Source: Nitrococcus mobilis (GTDB taxonomy: Bacteria; Pseudomonadota; Gammaproteobacteria; Nitrococcales; Nitrococcaceae). From it: 64,000 bases of DNA. Where the stretch lies: contig JAGFJL010000010.1 in assembly GCA_024102725.1 (NCBI GenBank), positions 1-64,000 of the forward strand, given 5' to 3'. Below are positions 17,527 through 26,138 of this stretch, one piece after another (the stretch's first letter is position 1; each line of letters starts with the position of its first letter). The translations under genes and the position numbers were made by a program. Under the pieces are notes generated by a model that saw only the letters and a program-made list of their open reading frames with translations, searched no databases and was not told where the DNA came from.

Positions 17527-18234
17527 TCATGCTCGCTGTCCGCAAGCCAGATTGGCCGGCACCGCCACGTCCATCATCTTGGGATCGGGCAGGTTCAGGC
17601 TGCGCATGATCTCGGCATATTGCTCAGCGCTCTTGCCGGCTAGACGCGGGTTGAAACGCCGCTCCTCCCAGATGGTGGAGACCGTGAAACCCTTATAATC
17701 GTGAGCCGGGTACACCCGCGTTTCCTCACCCAACGCAAACAATTTGTTCACGATCGAATCGTACGATGCGTAAGGATCGCCGCCCTGGAAGTCCGTGCGC
17801 CCCGAACCGCGGATTAGCAGTACATCACCGGTGAACACGGCATCCTCACATTCGCCACGCCCATCGCGCACAAAACTGAACGATTCGTTCGTATGACCCG
17901 GTGTGTACAGCGCCTTGAGCCGGACTCCGTCGACATCGACGATCTCACCCTCGCGGACATGTTGCGAGACACACTCGGCTCTCGTGAACTCGCCCATGAG
18001 GGTCACACAACCGGTGGCATCACGCAGATCGCCAAGCGCGGTAATATGGTCGGCGTGCGTGTGCGTATCGATGGCGCGCACGAGCTTAAGATCAAGCTGC
18101 TCGATCAAGCCGAGATAAACTGGCATCTGCTCTTTGACCGGATCGATGATCAGCGCTTCCCGGCCCTTGCCGGATGCGATCAGATACGTATAGGTGCTGG
18201 ATTGCCGGTCGAACAATTGACGGAACAGCATCAT
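17527..18234 (-). CDS. Persulfide dioxygenase (ETHE1-type metallo-beta-lactamase fold)
   Basis: A 235-residue cytoplasmic enzyme. The metal-binding HTHADH (about 58-63), the second His in TPGHTNES (His114), the Asp in FTGDVLLIRGSGRTDF (Asp137) and the His in YPAHDYKG (His178) match ETHE1-like persulfide dioxygenases; the SGRTDFQGG block separates them from glyoxalase II. They use iron and O2 to oxidise glutathione persulfide to sulfite. The gene is divergent from sqr, whose product generates the persulfide, and is followed by sulP. GGGGG stands just before tandem ATG codons. Both promoters share a palindromic control region at 18249-18278. Confidence 0.92.
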   Translation of the reverse strand: MMLFRQLFDRQSSTYTYLIASGKGREALIIDPVKEQMPVYLGLIEQLDLKLVRAIDTHTHADHITALGDLRDATGCVTLMGEFTRAECVSQHVREGEIVDVDGVRLKALYTPGHTNESFSFVRDGRGECEDAVFTGDVLLIRGSGRTDFQGGDPYASYDSIVNKLFALGEETRVYPAHDYKGFTVSTIWEERRFNPRLAGKSAEQYAEIMRSLNLPDPKMMDVAVPANLACGQRA

Positions 18235-18248
18235 GTACCCCCAATCAC

Positions 18249-18278
18249 CATATTCATTTTTGGAATATGCTTATTCCA
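18249..18278. promoter_or_regulatory. Two overlapping palindromes, probable sulfide-responsive operator (BigR/SqrR type)
   Basis: CATATTC-N7-GAATATG (18249-18269) and TGGAATA-N4-TATTCCA (18261-18278) are both perfect 7-base inverted repeats sharing the GAATA half. They lie in the 99-base gap between the divergent persulfide dioxygenase and sqr genes. ATTC...GAAT symmetry is what ArsR-family persulfide sensors of the BigR/SqrR group recognise, as I recall it. Binding would cover both promoters. No ArsR-type regulator gene is in the window. Confidence 0.6.
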
Positions 18279-18333
18279 TTTACACTAGTACACTATGCCC
18301 CGGCGGGCAACCGTTTATGAGAGGAGATTCGCT

Positions 18334-19578
18334 ATGACATCCCCGCAAGCCACAAACAAGCGCCACGTCGTGGCCATCGTCGGTGGCGGCACGGCTGGCC
18401 TGGCGGTAGCCGCGGCGCTGCTGCGCCGACAATCCGATCTCGACGTCGCGGTAATCGAGCCGAGCGAGGATCACTACTATCAGCCTGGCTGGACCCTGGT
18501 CGGTGGCGGCGATATGCTGGCCGTCCAGACCCGACGCAGTGAAGCGGAGGTGATGCCGCCCAAGGCGACCTGGATCAAGGACGCGGTGGCCTCCTTTCAA
18601 CCCGAGGAGAACCGTCTCACGCTGGCCTCCGGCGGTACGCTCGAATACCGCTTCCTGGTCGTCGCCGCAGGCCTGCAGATCAACTGGGATGCGATCGAGG
18701 GGCTGCCCGAGACGCTCGGCAAGAACGGCGTAACCTCCAACTACCGCTACGATCTGGCTCCCTACACTCACCAACTGACCGAGTCATTCGACGGCGGCGC
18801 GGCGCTGTTCACCCAACCGGCGATGCCGATCAAATGCGCCGGAGCGCCACAGAAGGCGCTGTATCTGTCGGCGGACACCTTCCGGCGCCGCGGCATCAAA
18901 GCCAACATCGGCTTCTACAATCAGGGCGGCGCCATGTTCAGTGTGCCCGCCTACGCCAAGGCGCTGGACAAGATCATCGCGGGCTACGGCGCCACACCCT
19001 ATTTCAAGCACGATCTGATCGCGGTGGATGGCGACAAGCGCGAAGCCACCTTCCAGACCGAAACCGGCACCGTGACCCGGCATTTCGATTTGCTGCACGT
19101 GGTACCGCCACAGTCGGCGCCGGATTTCGTCAAGACCAGCCCGCTCGCCGGTGCGGCCGGCTGGGTCAGCGTGGACAAGCACCGTCTGCGTCACACTCGC
19201 TACGACAATGTCTTCGCACTCGGCGACTGCACCGACACCCCCAACGCCAAGACCATGGCGGCAGCACGGCGCCAGTTCCCGGTCGTGGTCGCCGGCCTGC
19301 TCCAAGCGCTCGGCCACATCAACGAGGCGGCCGAATACGACGGCTACGGGGCCTGCCCGCTGACCACCGCGCACGGCAAGGTCATGCTGGCCGAGTTCCG
19401 CTACGACGGCGAGGTGATGGCGAGTTTCCCACTCGATCCGCGCGTTCCCCGCCGCACGTATTGGGCGCTGAAACGCCACTTCTTCCCCTGGCTGTACTGG
19501 AATGTAATGCTCAAGGGCCGCGATTGGAGTTGGCCGGAGCATAAGCCATGCCCGCGGCTCACGGCACAACCGGCGTAA
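18334..19578 (+). CDS. sqr: Sulfide:quinone oxidoreductase (SQOR-like, type II)
   Basis: A 414-residue FAD enzyme. The dinucleotide-binding loop VGGGTAGLAVA (about 16-26) is followed by HYYQPGWTLVGGG; the two redox cysteines appear as IKCAGAPQK (Cys168) and GACPLTTAHGKVMLAEF (Cys341), the pattern of mitochondrial SQOR-type enzymes rather than the type I SQR of phototrophs. FALGDC marks the second FAD contact. The enzyme oxidises sulfide to a persulfide and passes electrons to ubiquinone at the inner membrane. GAGGAG stands 7 bases before ATG 18334; an in-frame ATG at 18295 lies within the likely operator-promoter area. It diverges from the persulfide dioxygenase gene. Confidence 0.93.
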   Translation: MTSPQATNKRHVVAIVGGGTAGLAVAAALLRRQSDLDVAVIEPSEDHYYQPGWTLVGGGDMLAVQTRRSEAEVMPPKATWIKDAVASFQPEENRLTLASGGTLEYRFLVVAAGLQINWDAIEGLPETLGKNGVTSNYRYDLAPYTHQLTESFDGGAALFTQPAMPIKCAGAPQKALYLSADTFRRRGIKANIGFYNQGGAMFSVPAYAKALDKIIAGYGATPYFKHDLIAVDGDKREATFQTETGTVTRHFDLLHVVPPQSAPDFVKTSPLAGAAGWVSVDKHRLRHTRYDNVFALGDCTDTPNAKTMAAARRQFPVVVAGLLQALGHINEAAEYDGYGACPLTTAHGKVMLAEFRYDGEVMASFPLDPRVPRRTYWALKRHFFPWLYWNVMLKGRDWSWPEHKPCPRLTAQPA

Positions 19579-19610
19579 GCGACGTGCCGGTCTGGAAACC
19601 TTCGCAACCG

Positions 19611-19724
19611 CCAACGGCAAGGAGAGCGAGCGGCCGTAGCCGGCGCGGCCATGCACCTTGCCGTTGGGCGACCGGCGCGAGCGCAACCCAGCCCGCTGGG
19701 GCAATGTTTGGGCTGGCGTTGCGC
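19611..19724. repeat. Two tandem large stem-loops between convergent sqr and regA
   Basis: Stem 1: CCAACGGCAAGG (19611-19622) pairs perfectly with CCTTGCCGTTGG (19656-19667), with further GGCC/GGCC pairing inside. Stem 2: GCGCAACCCAGCCC (19681-19694) pairs with GGGCTGGCGTTGCGC (19710-19724) with one bulged base. They fill the short gap between two convergent genes and have no T-tracts. Likely a bidirectional barrier to transcription or overlap of messages. Confidence 0.6.
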
Positions 19725-19737
19725 GCGCCTTACCGCG

Positions 19738-20298
19738 TTACTCTTTGCTCGGGCGTTTGCCGAGCTTGCGCTGCAGCGTGCGCCGGTGCATGCGCAAGGC
19801 GCGCGCAGTAGCGGATATATTGCCCCCGTGGGCTTTTAGCACCCGCTGCAGATGCTCCCACTCCAAACGCTTGACCGAGGTCGGGTGCGCGGGCGGCACG
19901 ACCTCGGTGTTCGCTTTTTGACAACCCAGCGCGGCGACAATCTCATCGGCATCGGCGGGTTTGGCGAGATAATGCACGGCCCCGAGCTTGATCGCCTCCA
20001 CTGCCGTAGCGATGCTCGCATAGCCGGTGAGCACCACGATCCGCATCGTCTCTCGCAGCGCCAATAATCGTTGCACCACGGGCAGCCCCGAATCCTCTCC
20101 GAGCCTAAGATCAACGACCGCGCAGCTCGGCACCCGATGCAGCGCCACCGCCAGCGCTTCAGCCGCGGTCTGCGCCACATCGACCTCGAAGCCCCGCCGA
20201 GTCAGCGCTTGCGCCAAAACCCGGCAAAACACCGGATCATCGTCCACCAGCAAAAACGTCTCTCGATCGAGTACCATCATCAACGCGCATCCGGTCAC
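19738..20298 (-). CDS. regA: Redox response regulator RegA/PrrA/ActR-like
   Basis: A 186-residue response regulator. The receiver has LLVDDDPVF, phospho-Asp in VVDLRLGEDSG (Asp63, the same number as in Rhodobacter RegA) and Lys in LAKPADADE. The end is a Fis-like helix-turn-helix (HGGNISATARALRMHRRTLQRKLGKRP) almost identical in style to the family. RegA controls respiration, carbon and sulfur genes under changing redox. The start is probably the GTG at 20298, two bases after the regB stop; ATG codons at 20280 and 20277 are alternatives. Confidence 0.9.
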   Translation of the reverse strand: MTGCALMMVLDRETFLLVDDDPVFCRVLAQALTRRGFEVDVAQTAAEALAVALHRVPSCAVVDLRLGEDSGLPVVQRLLALRETMRIVVLTGYASIATAVEAIKLGAVHYLAKPADADEIVAALGCQKANTEVVPPAHPTSVKRLEWEHLQRVLKAHGGNISATARALRMHRRTLQRKLGKRPSKE

Positions 20299-20300
20299 GT

Positions 20301-21584
20301 TCAGGCCGCCGCCCGCAGCCGCTCCAACGGCAGCAATACCTGCGCTACCGTCCCGCCACCGCTGCGCGGGCTCAGTGTGAGCGCACCGCCCAGGCGCTCT
20401 ATGATGCCCTGGGTCAAATAAAGCCCCAAACCATTGCCGGTTACCTTGGTAGTCACCGGCGCCCGTCCCAGTACGGCAGCGATCTTGGGACTGAGCCCCG
20501 CACCACGATCGGCCACAGTCAGCTCCAGCGTGTCGTCTGCCACCTCGGCTGCCACGCTGATCTGGTGGGGCGAGGCATCCGCCGCATTATGGAGCAGATT
20601 GACGAGGGACTGGGTGAGCGTGCGATCGGCGACGATTCGCAACCCCGATGGCAGCATGGAGCCGTTGTATTCCACGCGCACGCCTGGGCGCAGCACCTGC
20701 CATTGGCTGAGCAAATCCTGCAGATAACGATCCAGCGCCACGGCGCAACCGGATTCGGCGCGCACTTCACCCGCCGAGGCCGAAATCGTGGTCAACGCCT
20801 GTCGGCAACGCCCGATTTGCGCTTGCAGAATACCTAGGTTCTCCTGATCATCCGGCGGGCGCGGCTGCGCTTGCATCTCCTTTAGCAAAACCGCCATAGT
20901 ACCCAACGGCGTCCCCAACTCGTGGGCCGCCCCGGCAGCCAGGGTGGCCAAACTGAGTAGACGCTCGTCGCGCAAAGCACGTTCGCGTGCTCGCGCCAGA
21001 GCATGCTCCTGCTCGCGCAGCGTCTGCCCCATCCCGGCGACGAAATAAGCAATCAAGGCGGCACTGAGCATAAACCCCAGCCACATACCGAGCACATGCA
21101 TCTGGAAGTGGCCACCGGCTCCGCCGGCACCCGATAGTGGCCGGTACAACACCATAAGGCCGGAGTAGCAGGCGATCGTCACGGTGGCAATGATCCAGGT
21201 CTGCCGGCGTGAGAGCACGGTGGCGGCAATGGTCAGGGACAGCAGCAACAACCATACGAATGGATTGGTGGCGCCGCCGGTAAAGTAGAGCAAAGCGGTC
21301 AAACCCAGCACGTCGGCCAATAAATGGACCATGAACTCATGGCTGCCGGGTTGCTGACGCTTGAGCCGCCGCCACGCCACGGCGTTGAGCAAAGCAAGCC
21401 CGGCGATAATGAGACCCACGTCGGCAAGCGGCACGGCCATATTCAACGCGAACGCGGCCACGAGCACGGCCACCGTCTGTCCGGCGATCGTAAAATTGCG
21501 CAGCATTAACAGCCGGCGCAGGTTGATCCGCGTGGAGGCTTCGTGCATACCTGTCATTTGGATTGGCATGGACGTCTCGCTCAT
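20301..21584 (-). CDS. regB: Redox sensor histidine kinase RegB/PrrB-like
   Basis: A 427-residue kinase. Six hydrophobic segments occupy residues 25-185; GGATNPF (103-109) is the ubiquinone-binding motif of RegB. The H-box AAHELGTPLGTM has His221, and the redox cysteine is conserved in GRCRQAL (Cys260). The HATPase end has VNLLHNAADASP and GNGLGLYL. RegB senses the quinone pool; placed next to sqr, which feeds electrons into that pool, it probably ties sulfide oxidation to redox state. regA follows at once in the same operon. No clear ribosome site; ATG codons at residues 6, 10 and 13 are possible later starts. Confidence 0.9.
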   Translation of the reverse strand: MSETSMPIQMTGMHEASTRINLRRLLMLRNFTIAGQTVAVLVAAFALNMAVPLADVGLIIAGLALLNAVAWRRLKRQQPGSHEFMVHLLADVLGLTALLYFTGGATNPFVWLLLLSLTIAATVLSRRQTWIIATVTIACYSGLMVLYRPLSGAGGAGGHFQMHVLGMWLGFMLSAALIAYFVAGMGQTLREQEHALARARERALRDERLLSLATLAAGAAHELGTPLGTMAVLLKEMQAQPRPPDDQENLGILQAQIGRCRQALTTISASAGEVRAESGCAVALDRYLQDLLSQWQVLRPGVRVEYNGSMLPSGLRIVADRTLTQSLVNLLHNAADASPHQISVAAEVADDTLELTVADRGAGLSPKIAAVLGRAPVTTKVTGNGLGLYLTQGIIERLGGALTLSPRSGGGTVAQVLLPLERLRAAA

Positions 21585-21733
21585 CGCTCAAGTACACACC
21601 CAACTTATTAATTTAACACGACCGGCCATCTGGCTTACGAAGACGGGCTCGCAATGGCGCGGTCCATTTTAAGTCGTCACCGCGATGAAGACGGCTGTGT
21701 GTGAGTGAATCCATTGAATTGGGGAGAAGAAAA

Positions 21734-22624
21734 ATGCGATGGCCTGCCTTGCGTGCAGCGCTGCTGGCGCTCATCAGCGTCTTGCCGCTGAGCGCCGACG
21801 GACAAGGGTTTGCCGGTAAACGACTTTTCCCTGCAACCCCGAGCGTCGTAGATCCTTTTTTCATCGATGAACTGGATATGCTGTTCAGTCATCGAGCTGA
21901 CGCCAACGCAGACGGCGCACAAGTGGACACTGCACAAGCCACGCTGAATTTTTCCAAACGCATCACCGAACGGCTGACGCTGACGCTGGCGAGCGGGTAT
22001 ATTCACCTCGACCAGGCGCAGGGATCCAAACAAAATGGCTTCAGCAATACGACGCTCGGAGTCAAGTTCATGGGACCGATCAGCGCCGAGCGCGAATCGG
22101 TCGTGGCCATCGGCTTGGATGCAAAAATTGGTGGTACCGGCAGCCAAGCAATCGATCGAGACTCGTTCTCCACCCTCTCGCCTGCCTTTTTCCTCGGCCA
22201 AGGCTTCGGCAATCTACCAGAGAGCGTTAAATATTTACGGCCCTTGGCATTCAACGCCGCCATCGCCTACAATTTTCCCACCCGTGGTCGCGAGCCGGAA
22301 ACCCTCTCCAGCGGCTTTGCTTTACATTACAATCTCGGCTATTTGACCTCTTTCGTGCGCGACATCGGTCTACCGGCCTGGCTGAATCACGTGATCCCCG
22401 TAGTCGAGGCACCTCTGCGGTTCTGCATGGAAAGCGGCTGCGAGGGTCTGACCGGCACGATCAACCCCGGGGTTATTTGGTTCAATCATCTCGGGCAAAT
22501 CAGCATCGAGGCGAGCATTCCGGTGAACAAGCGCACCGGCGACCGCGTGGGAATGCTGCTCCAGCTGCACCTCTATATGGAAGATTTGTTCCCCAACTCC
22601 CTAGGCAAACCCTTTTTCGACTGA
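21734..22624 (+). CDS. Outer-membrane beta-barrel protein of unknown function
   Basis: 296 residues from ATG 21734, preceded by GGGGAGAAG; the frame is open further up to 21701 without a better site. A signal peptide is likely (residues 1-21; ALLALISVLPLSADGQG). After it come alternating beta strands (LTLTLASGYIHL; NTTLGVKFMGPI; VVAIGLDAKIGG) and a terminal aromatic residue typical of barrels. Resembles the 'putative MetA-pathway of phenol degradation' type of barrel, but no specific family can be named. Two cysteines (FCMESGCEG) stand in a late loop. It diverges from regB. Confidence 0.65.
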   Translation: MRWPALRAALLALISVLPLSADGQGFAGKRLFPATPSVVDPFFIDELDMLFSHRADANADGAQVDTAQATLNFSKRITERLTLTLASGYIHLDQAQGSKQNGFSNTTLGVKFMGPISAERESVVAIGLDAKIGGTGSQAIDRDSFSTLSPAFFLGQGFGNLPESVKYLRPLAFNAAIAYNFPTRGREPETLSSGFALHYNLGYLTSFVRDIGLPAWLNHVIPVVEAPLRFCMESGCEGLTGTINPGVIWFNHLGQISIEASIPVNKRTGDRVGMLLQLHLYMEDLFPNSLGKPFFD

Positions 22625-22831
22625 TATCGCTCGCCATGGATACTGTGCTGAGCTGGTGCAGCACTGGCAGTGCCATGCTCACCGCCACCCCTTATCGGCG
22701 GAGGCGGGCCAGCGCCGCATAGCTCTCGCCGGCCAGCGTTGGCTATGCCTCTGGCAGGCACCCTGTTGCATCATACCGCTCACCGGTTGTTCATACGCTG
22801 TCATAGAGTATGGTTACCAGCCGACGCCTCC

Positions 22832-25141
22832 ATGCCGGGTTTGACCATGATACCTAGAAATCCTCGCCCCACTCGCAGCAAGCACACGGCGCAGATCATC
22901 AACCGCGCCGAAATCGTCGATCGGAACTTTCTCCAGCTCCTGCAGACATGGGACGAACCGCTGCCACGCCGCCCCGCACTTACCGAGCCGGTCCGCAACG
23001 ACTCGACGCTCAGCGGTACGGCCTTCCTCGAGCTGTTCGAATCACAGATGCTCTCACGCCATCTCGACTTCGAGGCGCGCGCCATGCGCGCCCGCAACGA
23101 GGGCTTTTACACGATCGGCAGCGCCGGACATGAAGGCAATGCCGCACTCGGGCGCCTCACGCGCCATACCGACCCCGCATTCCTGCATTACCGATCCGGC
23201 GGCTTCATGATGGAGCGCGCGCGCAAGCTTGCGCACATCGATCCGGTATACGACGCGGCGCTGTCGTTGGCGGCCAGCGCCGCGGATCCGATCTCGGGTG
23301 GCCGCCACAAGGTCTGGGGCTCCAAACCGCTGTGGGTATTGCCGCAGACCTCGACCATCGGTTCGCAGCTACCCAAGGCGGTGGGCATGGCCATCGCACT
23401 CGCACTCGCGCGGCGCGGCGGCACCGCGCTGCCGGTTCCACCAGATGCCATCATCGTCTGCAGCTTTGGTGATGCCTCCGTGGACCACGCCGCCGCACAG
23501 GCGGGGTTTAATGCCGCCGCCTGGACAACCCACCAGCACTTGCCCTGCCCGATCCTGCTCGTCTGCGAGGACAATGGCTTGGGCATTTCGCTGCGCACGC
23601 CGGCGGGTTGGGTCGAGGCCAGCCTGCGCGGCCGTCCGGGCATCCGCTACTTTGCCGGCGACGGCGTGGACCTCATCGCGGCCCACACCGCCGCAGAAGC
23701 GGCCGTGGAGTATGTCCGCCGCACCCGCAAGCCCGCCTTCCTGCACCTGCATATGCAACGCTTGCTGGGCCATGCGGGCTCGGATCTAGAAGACAAGTAC
23801 CGCAGCCTGGCACAGATCGAGGCCGGCGAGGCACAAGACCCGCTACTTTATAGCGCGCGCACGGCGCTGCGTGCGGGTCTGCTGAGCGCGACGCAGATTC
23901 TGGACCGCTATCAAGCGGCCCGTCAGCGGGTGCGCAAAGCGGCGTTTCGCGCGGCACGGACGCCCAAGCTCGAGCGCCGCACGCAGATCATGCGCCCGCT
24001 CGCGCCCTACGATGCCGCGGCGGTCAACATCGAGGCGAGCCGGGCCGATTATCAAACCGAACGCCGGCGCGTGCTCGGCGGCTCGAGCGGACTGCCAGAG
24101 CGAGAGCCGCCCCGCCACTTCGCCGTTCAGCTCAACCGCGCCCTGCACGAGCTGCTGGTGAAATACCCACAGGCCATCGTCTTCGGCGAGGACGTCGCCC
24201 AAAAAGGCGGTGTCTACACGATCACCGCCGGGCTCTACGAGACGTTCAAAGGCCACCGCGTATTCAATACCTTGATCGACGAGACCGCCGTGCTCGGGCT
24301 GGCTCAAGGCGCGGCCTACGTGGGACTGCTGCCGATCCCGGAGATCCAATACCTCGCCTATTTTCACAACGCCTGCGATCAGATCCGCGGCGAGGCGGCC
24401 TCCCTTCAGTTTTTCTCCAACGGCCAATACGCCAACCCCCTGCTGATGCGCATCGCTGCGTTCGCCTACCAGAAGGGCTTCGGCGGGCACTTTCACAACG
24501 ATAATTCCATCGCGGCGCTGCGCGACATCCCAGGCCTGGTCATCGCCTGTCCGGCGCGCGGCGACGATGCGGTGCGCATGCTGCGCACCTGCGCGGCGCT
24601 GAATGTAGTAAACGGCCGCGTGGTGGCCTTCCTCGAGCCGATCGCGCTTTATATGACCAAGGATCTCTACCAACCCAACGACGGCAAATGGCTGTTTCCT
24701 TATCCTGAGCCTGGCCGCGCTATTCCTCTTGGTTCAGCGCGGATCTATCATACGCAGGCACGGGAGTTGCTGATCATCACCTATGGCAACGGCGTTTGGC
24801 TGTCGCTGCGAGCGGCAAGACGGCTGCGCCGGGAGAGCGGGACACGGACCCGTATCGTCGATCTGCGCTGGCTCAAACCATTGAACCGCAAACTCATCGC
24901 TCGGCACGCGCGGTCGATCGGGCGGGTTCTGGTGGTCGACGAGGGCCGGCGCACCGGCGCACTCTCGGAGGAGATCGTCACCGCCATTGTCGAGACCTGC
25001 GGTCGCAGCATTCAAATTCGGCGTGTCGTCGGTGAAGACAGCTATATCCCTTTGGGGAAGGCGGCACAGCAGGTTCTGCCGGATGAAGAGCAGATCATCG
25101 CAGCCGCTCGCTCCATGCTGGCTGCCACAAGCGACCGATGA
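22832..25141 (+). CDS. Fused alpha-beta 2-oxoacid dehydrogenase E1 component
   Basis: About 769 residues, with both halves of a thiamine-diphosphate E1 in one chain. The N-terminal half (about 60-340) has SAGHEGNAAL, the TPP-binding GDASVDHAAAQAGFN ... VCEDNGLGIS stretch and the LLGHAGSD phosphorylation-loop region. The C-terminal half (about 410-765) has the beta-subunit VFGEDVAQKGGVY, VFNTLIDE, a transketolase pyrimidine domain and a C-terminal domain. It resembles the branched-chain or 'alpha-ketoacid dehydrogenase subunit alpha/beta' fusion. No E2 or E3 gene lies in the window, so substrate is open. The ATG at 22832 or 22847 could be the start; neither has a ribosome site, and the frame remains open to 22670. 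Confidence 0.85.
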   Translation: MPGLTMIPRNPRPTRSKHTAQIINRAEIVDRNFLQLLQTWDEPLPRRPALTEPVRNDSTLSGTAFLELFESQMLSRHLDFEARAMRARNEGFYTIGSAGHEGNAALGRLTRHTDPAFLHYRSGGFMMERARKLAHIDPVYDAALSLAASAADPISGGRHKVWGSKPLWVLPQTSTIGSQLPKAVGMAIALALARRGGTALPVPPDAIIVCSFGDASVDHAAAQAGFNAAAWTTHQHLPCPILLVCEDNGLGISLRTPAGWVEASLRGRPGIRYFAGDGVDLIAAHTAAEAAVEYVRRTRKPAFLHLHMQRLLGHAGSDLEDKYRSLAQIEAGEAQDPLLYSARTALRAGLLSATQILDRYQAARQRVRKAAFRAARTPKLERRTQIMRPLAPYDAAAVNIEASRADYQTERRRVLGGSSGLPEREPPRHFAVQLNRALHELLVKYPQAIVFGEDVAQKGGVYTITAGLYETFKGHRVFNTLIDETAVLGLAQGAAYVGLLPIPEIQYLAYFHNACDQIRGEAASLQFFSNGQYANPLLMRIAAFAYQKGFGGHFHNDNSIAALRDIPGLVIACPARGDDAVRMLRTCAALNVVNGRVVAFLEPIALYMTKDLYQPNDGKWLFPYPEPGRAIPLGSARIYHTQARELLIITYGNGVWLSLRAARRLRRESGTRTRIVDLRWLKPLNRKLIARHARSIGRVLVVDEGRRTGALSEEIVTAIVETCGRSIQIRRVVGEDSYIPLGKAAQQVLPDEEQIIAAARSMLAATSDR

Positions 25142-25277
25142 GCGGCGCTTACGCGAGAGGTAACCGGATTTTGTCGCCCGATCGAGCGCCACAGCACGCA
25201 ATCGGCTTCGAATTAGCGGGCACCGCGGCTACACTGGGTGCCTCGCTACGATTTGCAAAAGAGGATCCATAAAAGCC

Positions 25278-25649
25278 ATGGCCGAACATCGCAACGTACT
25301 GGGCAGTGAGCTGGAGCCTTGTTGCTACGATCCTATGACCGGGTTTTACCGCGACGGCCACTGTCGGGTAGGGCCCGAGGATCTTGGCGTACATGCGGTT
25401 TGTACTCAAGTAACGGAGGCCTTTCTCACCTTCTCGCGTGCCCGGGGCAATGACCTGACCACCCCGCTGCCCGAAGCCGGCTTCCCCGGGCTCAAACCCA
25501 ACGATCGCTGGTGTCTTTGCGCAGCCCGTTGGCAGGAGGCGCTGGAGGCAGGCTGTGCGCCACGAGTGGTGCTCGCAGCCACCCATGAGGCCGCTCTGGA
25601 GGTGGTGGCATTGGAGGATCTCAAGCGCTTTGCGCTGGATCTGTGCTGA
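25278..25649 (+). CDS. DUF2237 family protein
   Basis: A 123-residue protein of the DUF2237 family. The opening NVLGSELEPCCYDPMTGFYRDG (about 5-26) and the later GLKPNDRWCLCAARWQEA (about 74-91) with paired cysteines are its hallmarks. Function is unknown; the Cys-His-Asp pattern suggests metal binding. It is 136 bases after the E1 gene; GAGGA lies upstream of the start. Confidence 0.88.
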   Translation: MAEHRNVLGSELEPCCYDPMTGFYRDGHCRVGPEDLGVHAVCTQVTEAFLTFSRARGNDLTTPLPEAGFPGLKPNDRWCLCAARWQEALEAGCAPRVVLAATHEAALEVVALEDLKRFALDLC

Positions 25650-25814
25650 TCGCGAATCCATTTGCCGAACGGCATTTTAGCCCCTCGCCTGGTGCCCTTT
25701 TCCCGGGGGCGAAGCTGGCTGCTTTTGAGTCGAGCGGCCCGCCCGTATAGCTATTACGCAACCGCGATGGCGGTTATCATGCGCTCCTGAGCCCACCGAC
25801 ACGAGGCATTTTCC

Positions 25815-26135
25815 ATGGATTCCACGCTGAAAGCGCATCTCACCCGCCGGCAGACCTGGCTGCGGGGGCTGTTCATCGTGTTATTTTCGGTCATTTACAG
25901 TACCGCCGGAATGGTGCTGACGGCCATCGTGGTCTTCCAGTTCGTCGCCACACTGCTCAGTGGGGCATGCAACCCCCGGCTGTTGGCGTTCGCACGGCAA
26001 CTGAGCACGTACCTCTATCAGGTGCTGCTCTATGTCACCTTCAACCGCGAAGCACGACCTTGGCCGTTCGACGCTTGGCCTACCGCCGAGCTGGCCGCAC
26101 TTACCGCTGGCCAACAGCACAACAATACTAGCTAA
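25815..26135 (+). CDS. DUF4389 small membrane protein
   Basis: A 106-residue protein, with a long hydrophobic segment at about 18-52 (FIVLFSVIYSTAGMVLTAIVVFQFVATLLSG) likely forming one or two helices, and then LSTYLYQVLLYVTFNREARPWPF, the conserved end of DUF4389 proteins. Function unknown. It precedes an alpha/beta hydrolase by 3 bases, so both are co-transcribed. Confidence 0.85.
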   Translation: MDSTLKAHLTRRQTWLRGLFIVLFSVIYSTAGMVLTAIVVFQFVATLLSGACNPRLLAFARQLSTYLYQVLLYVTFNREARPWPFDAWPTAELAALTAGQQHNNTS

Positions 26136-26138
26136 CTC

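Noticed and set aside
18784-19704. 306-residue minus-strand frame across sqr
   Set aside because: Shadow of sqr; composition is Arg/Gly/His-rich and no motif is seen.
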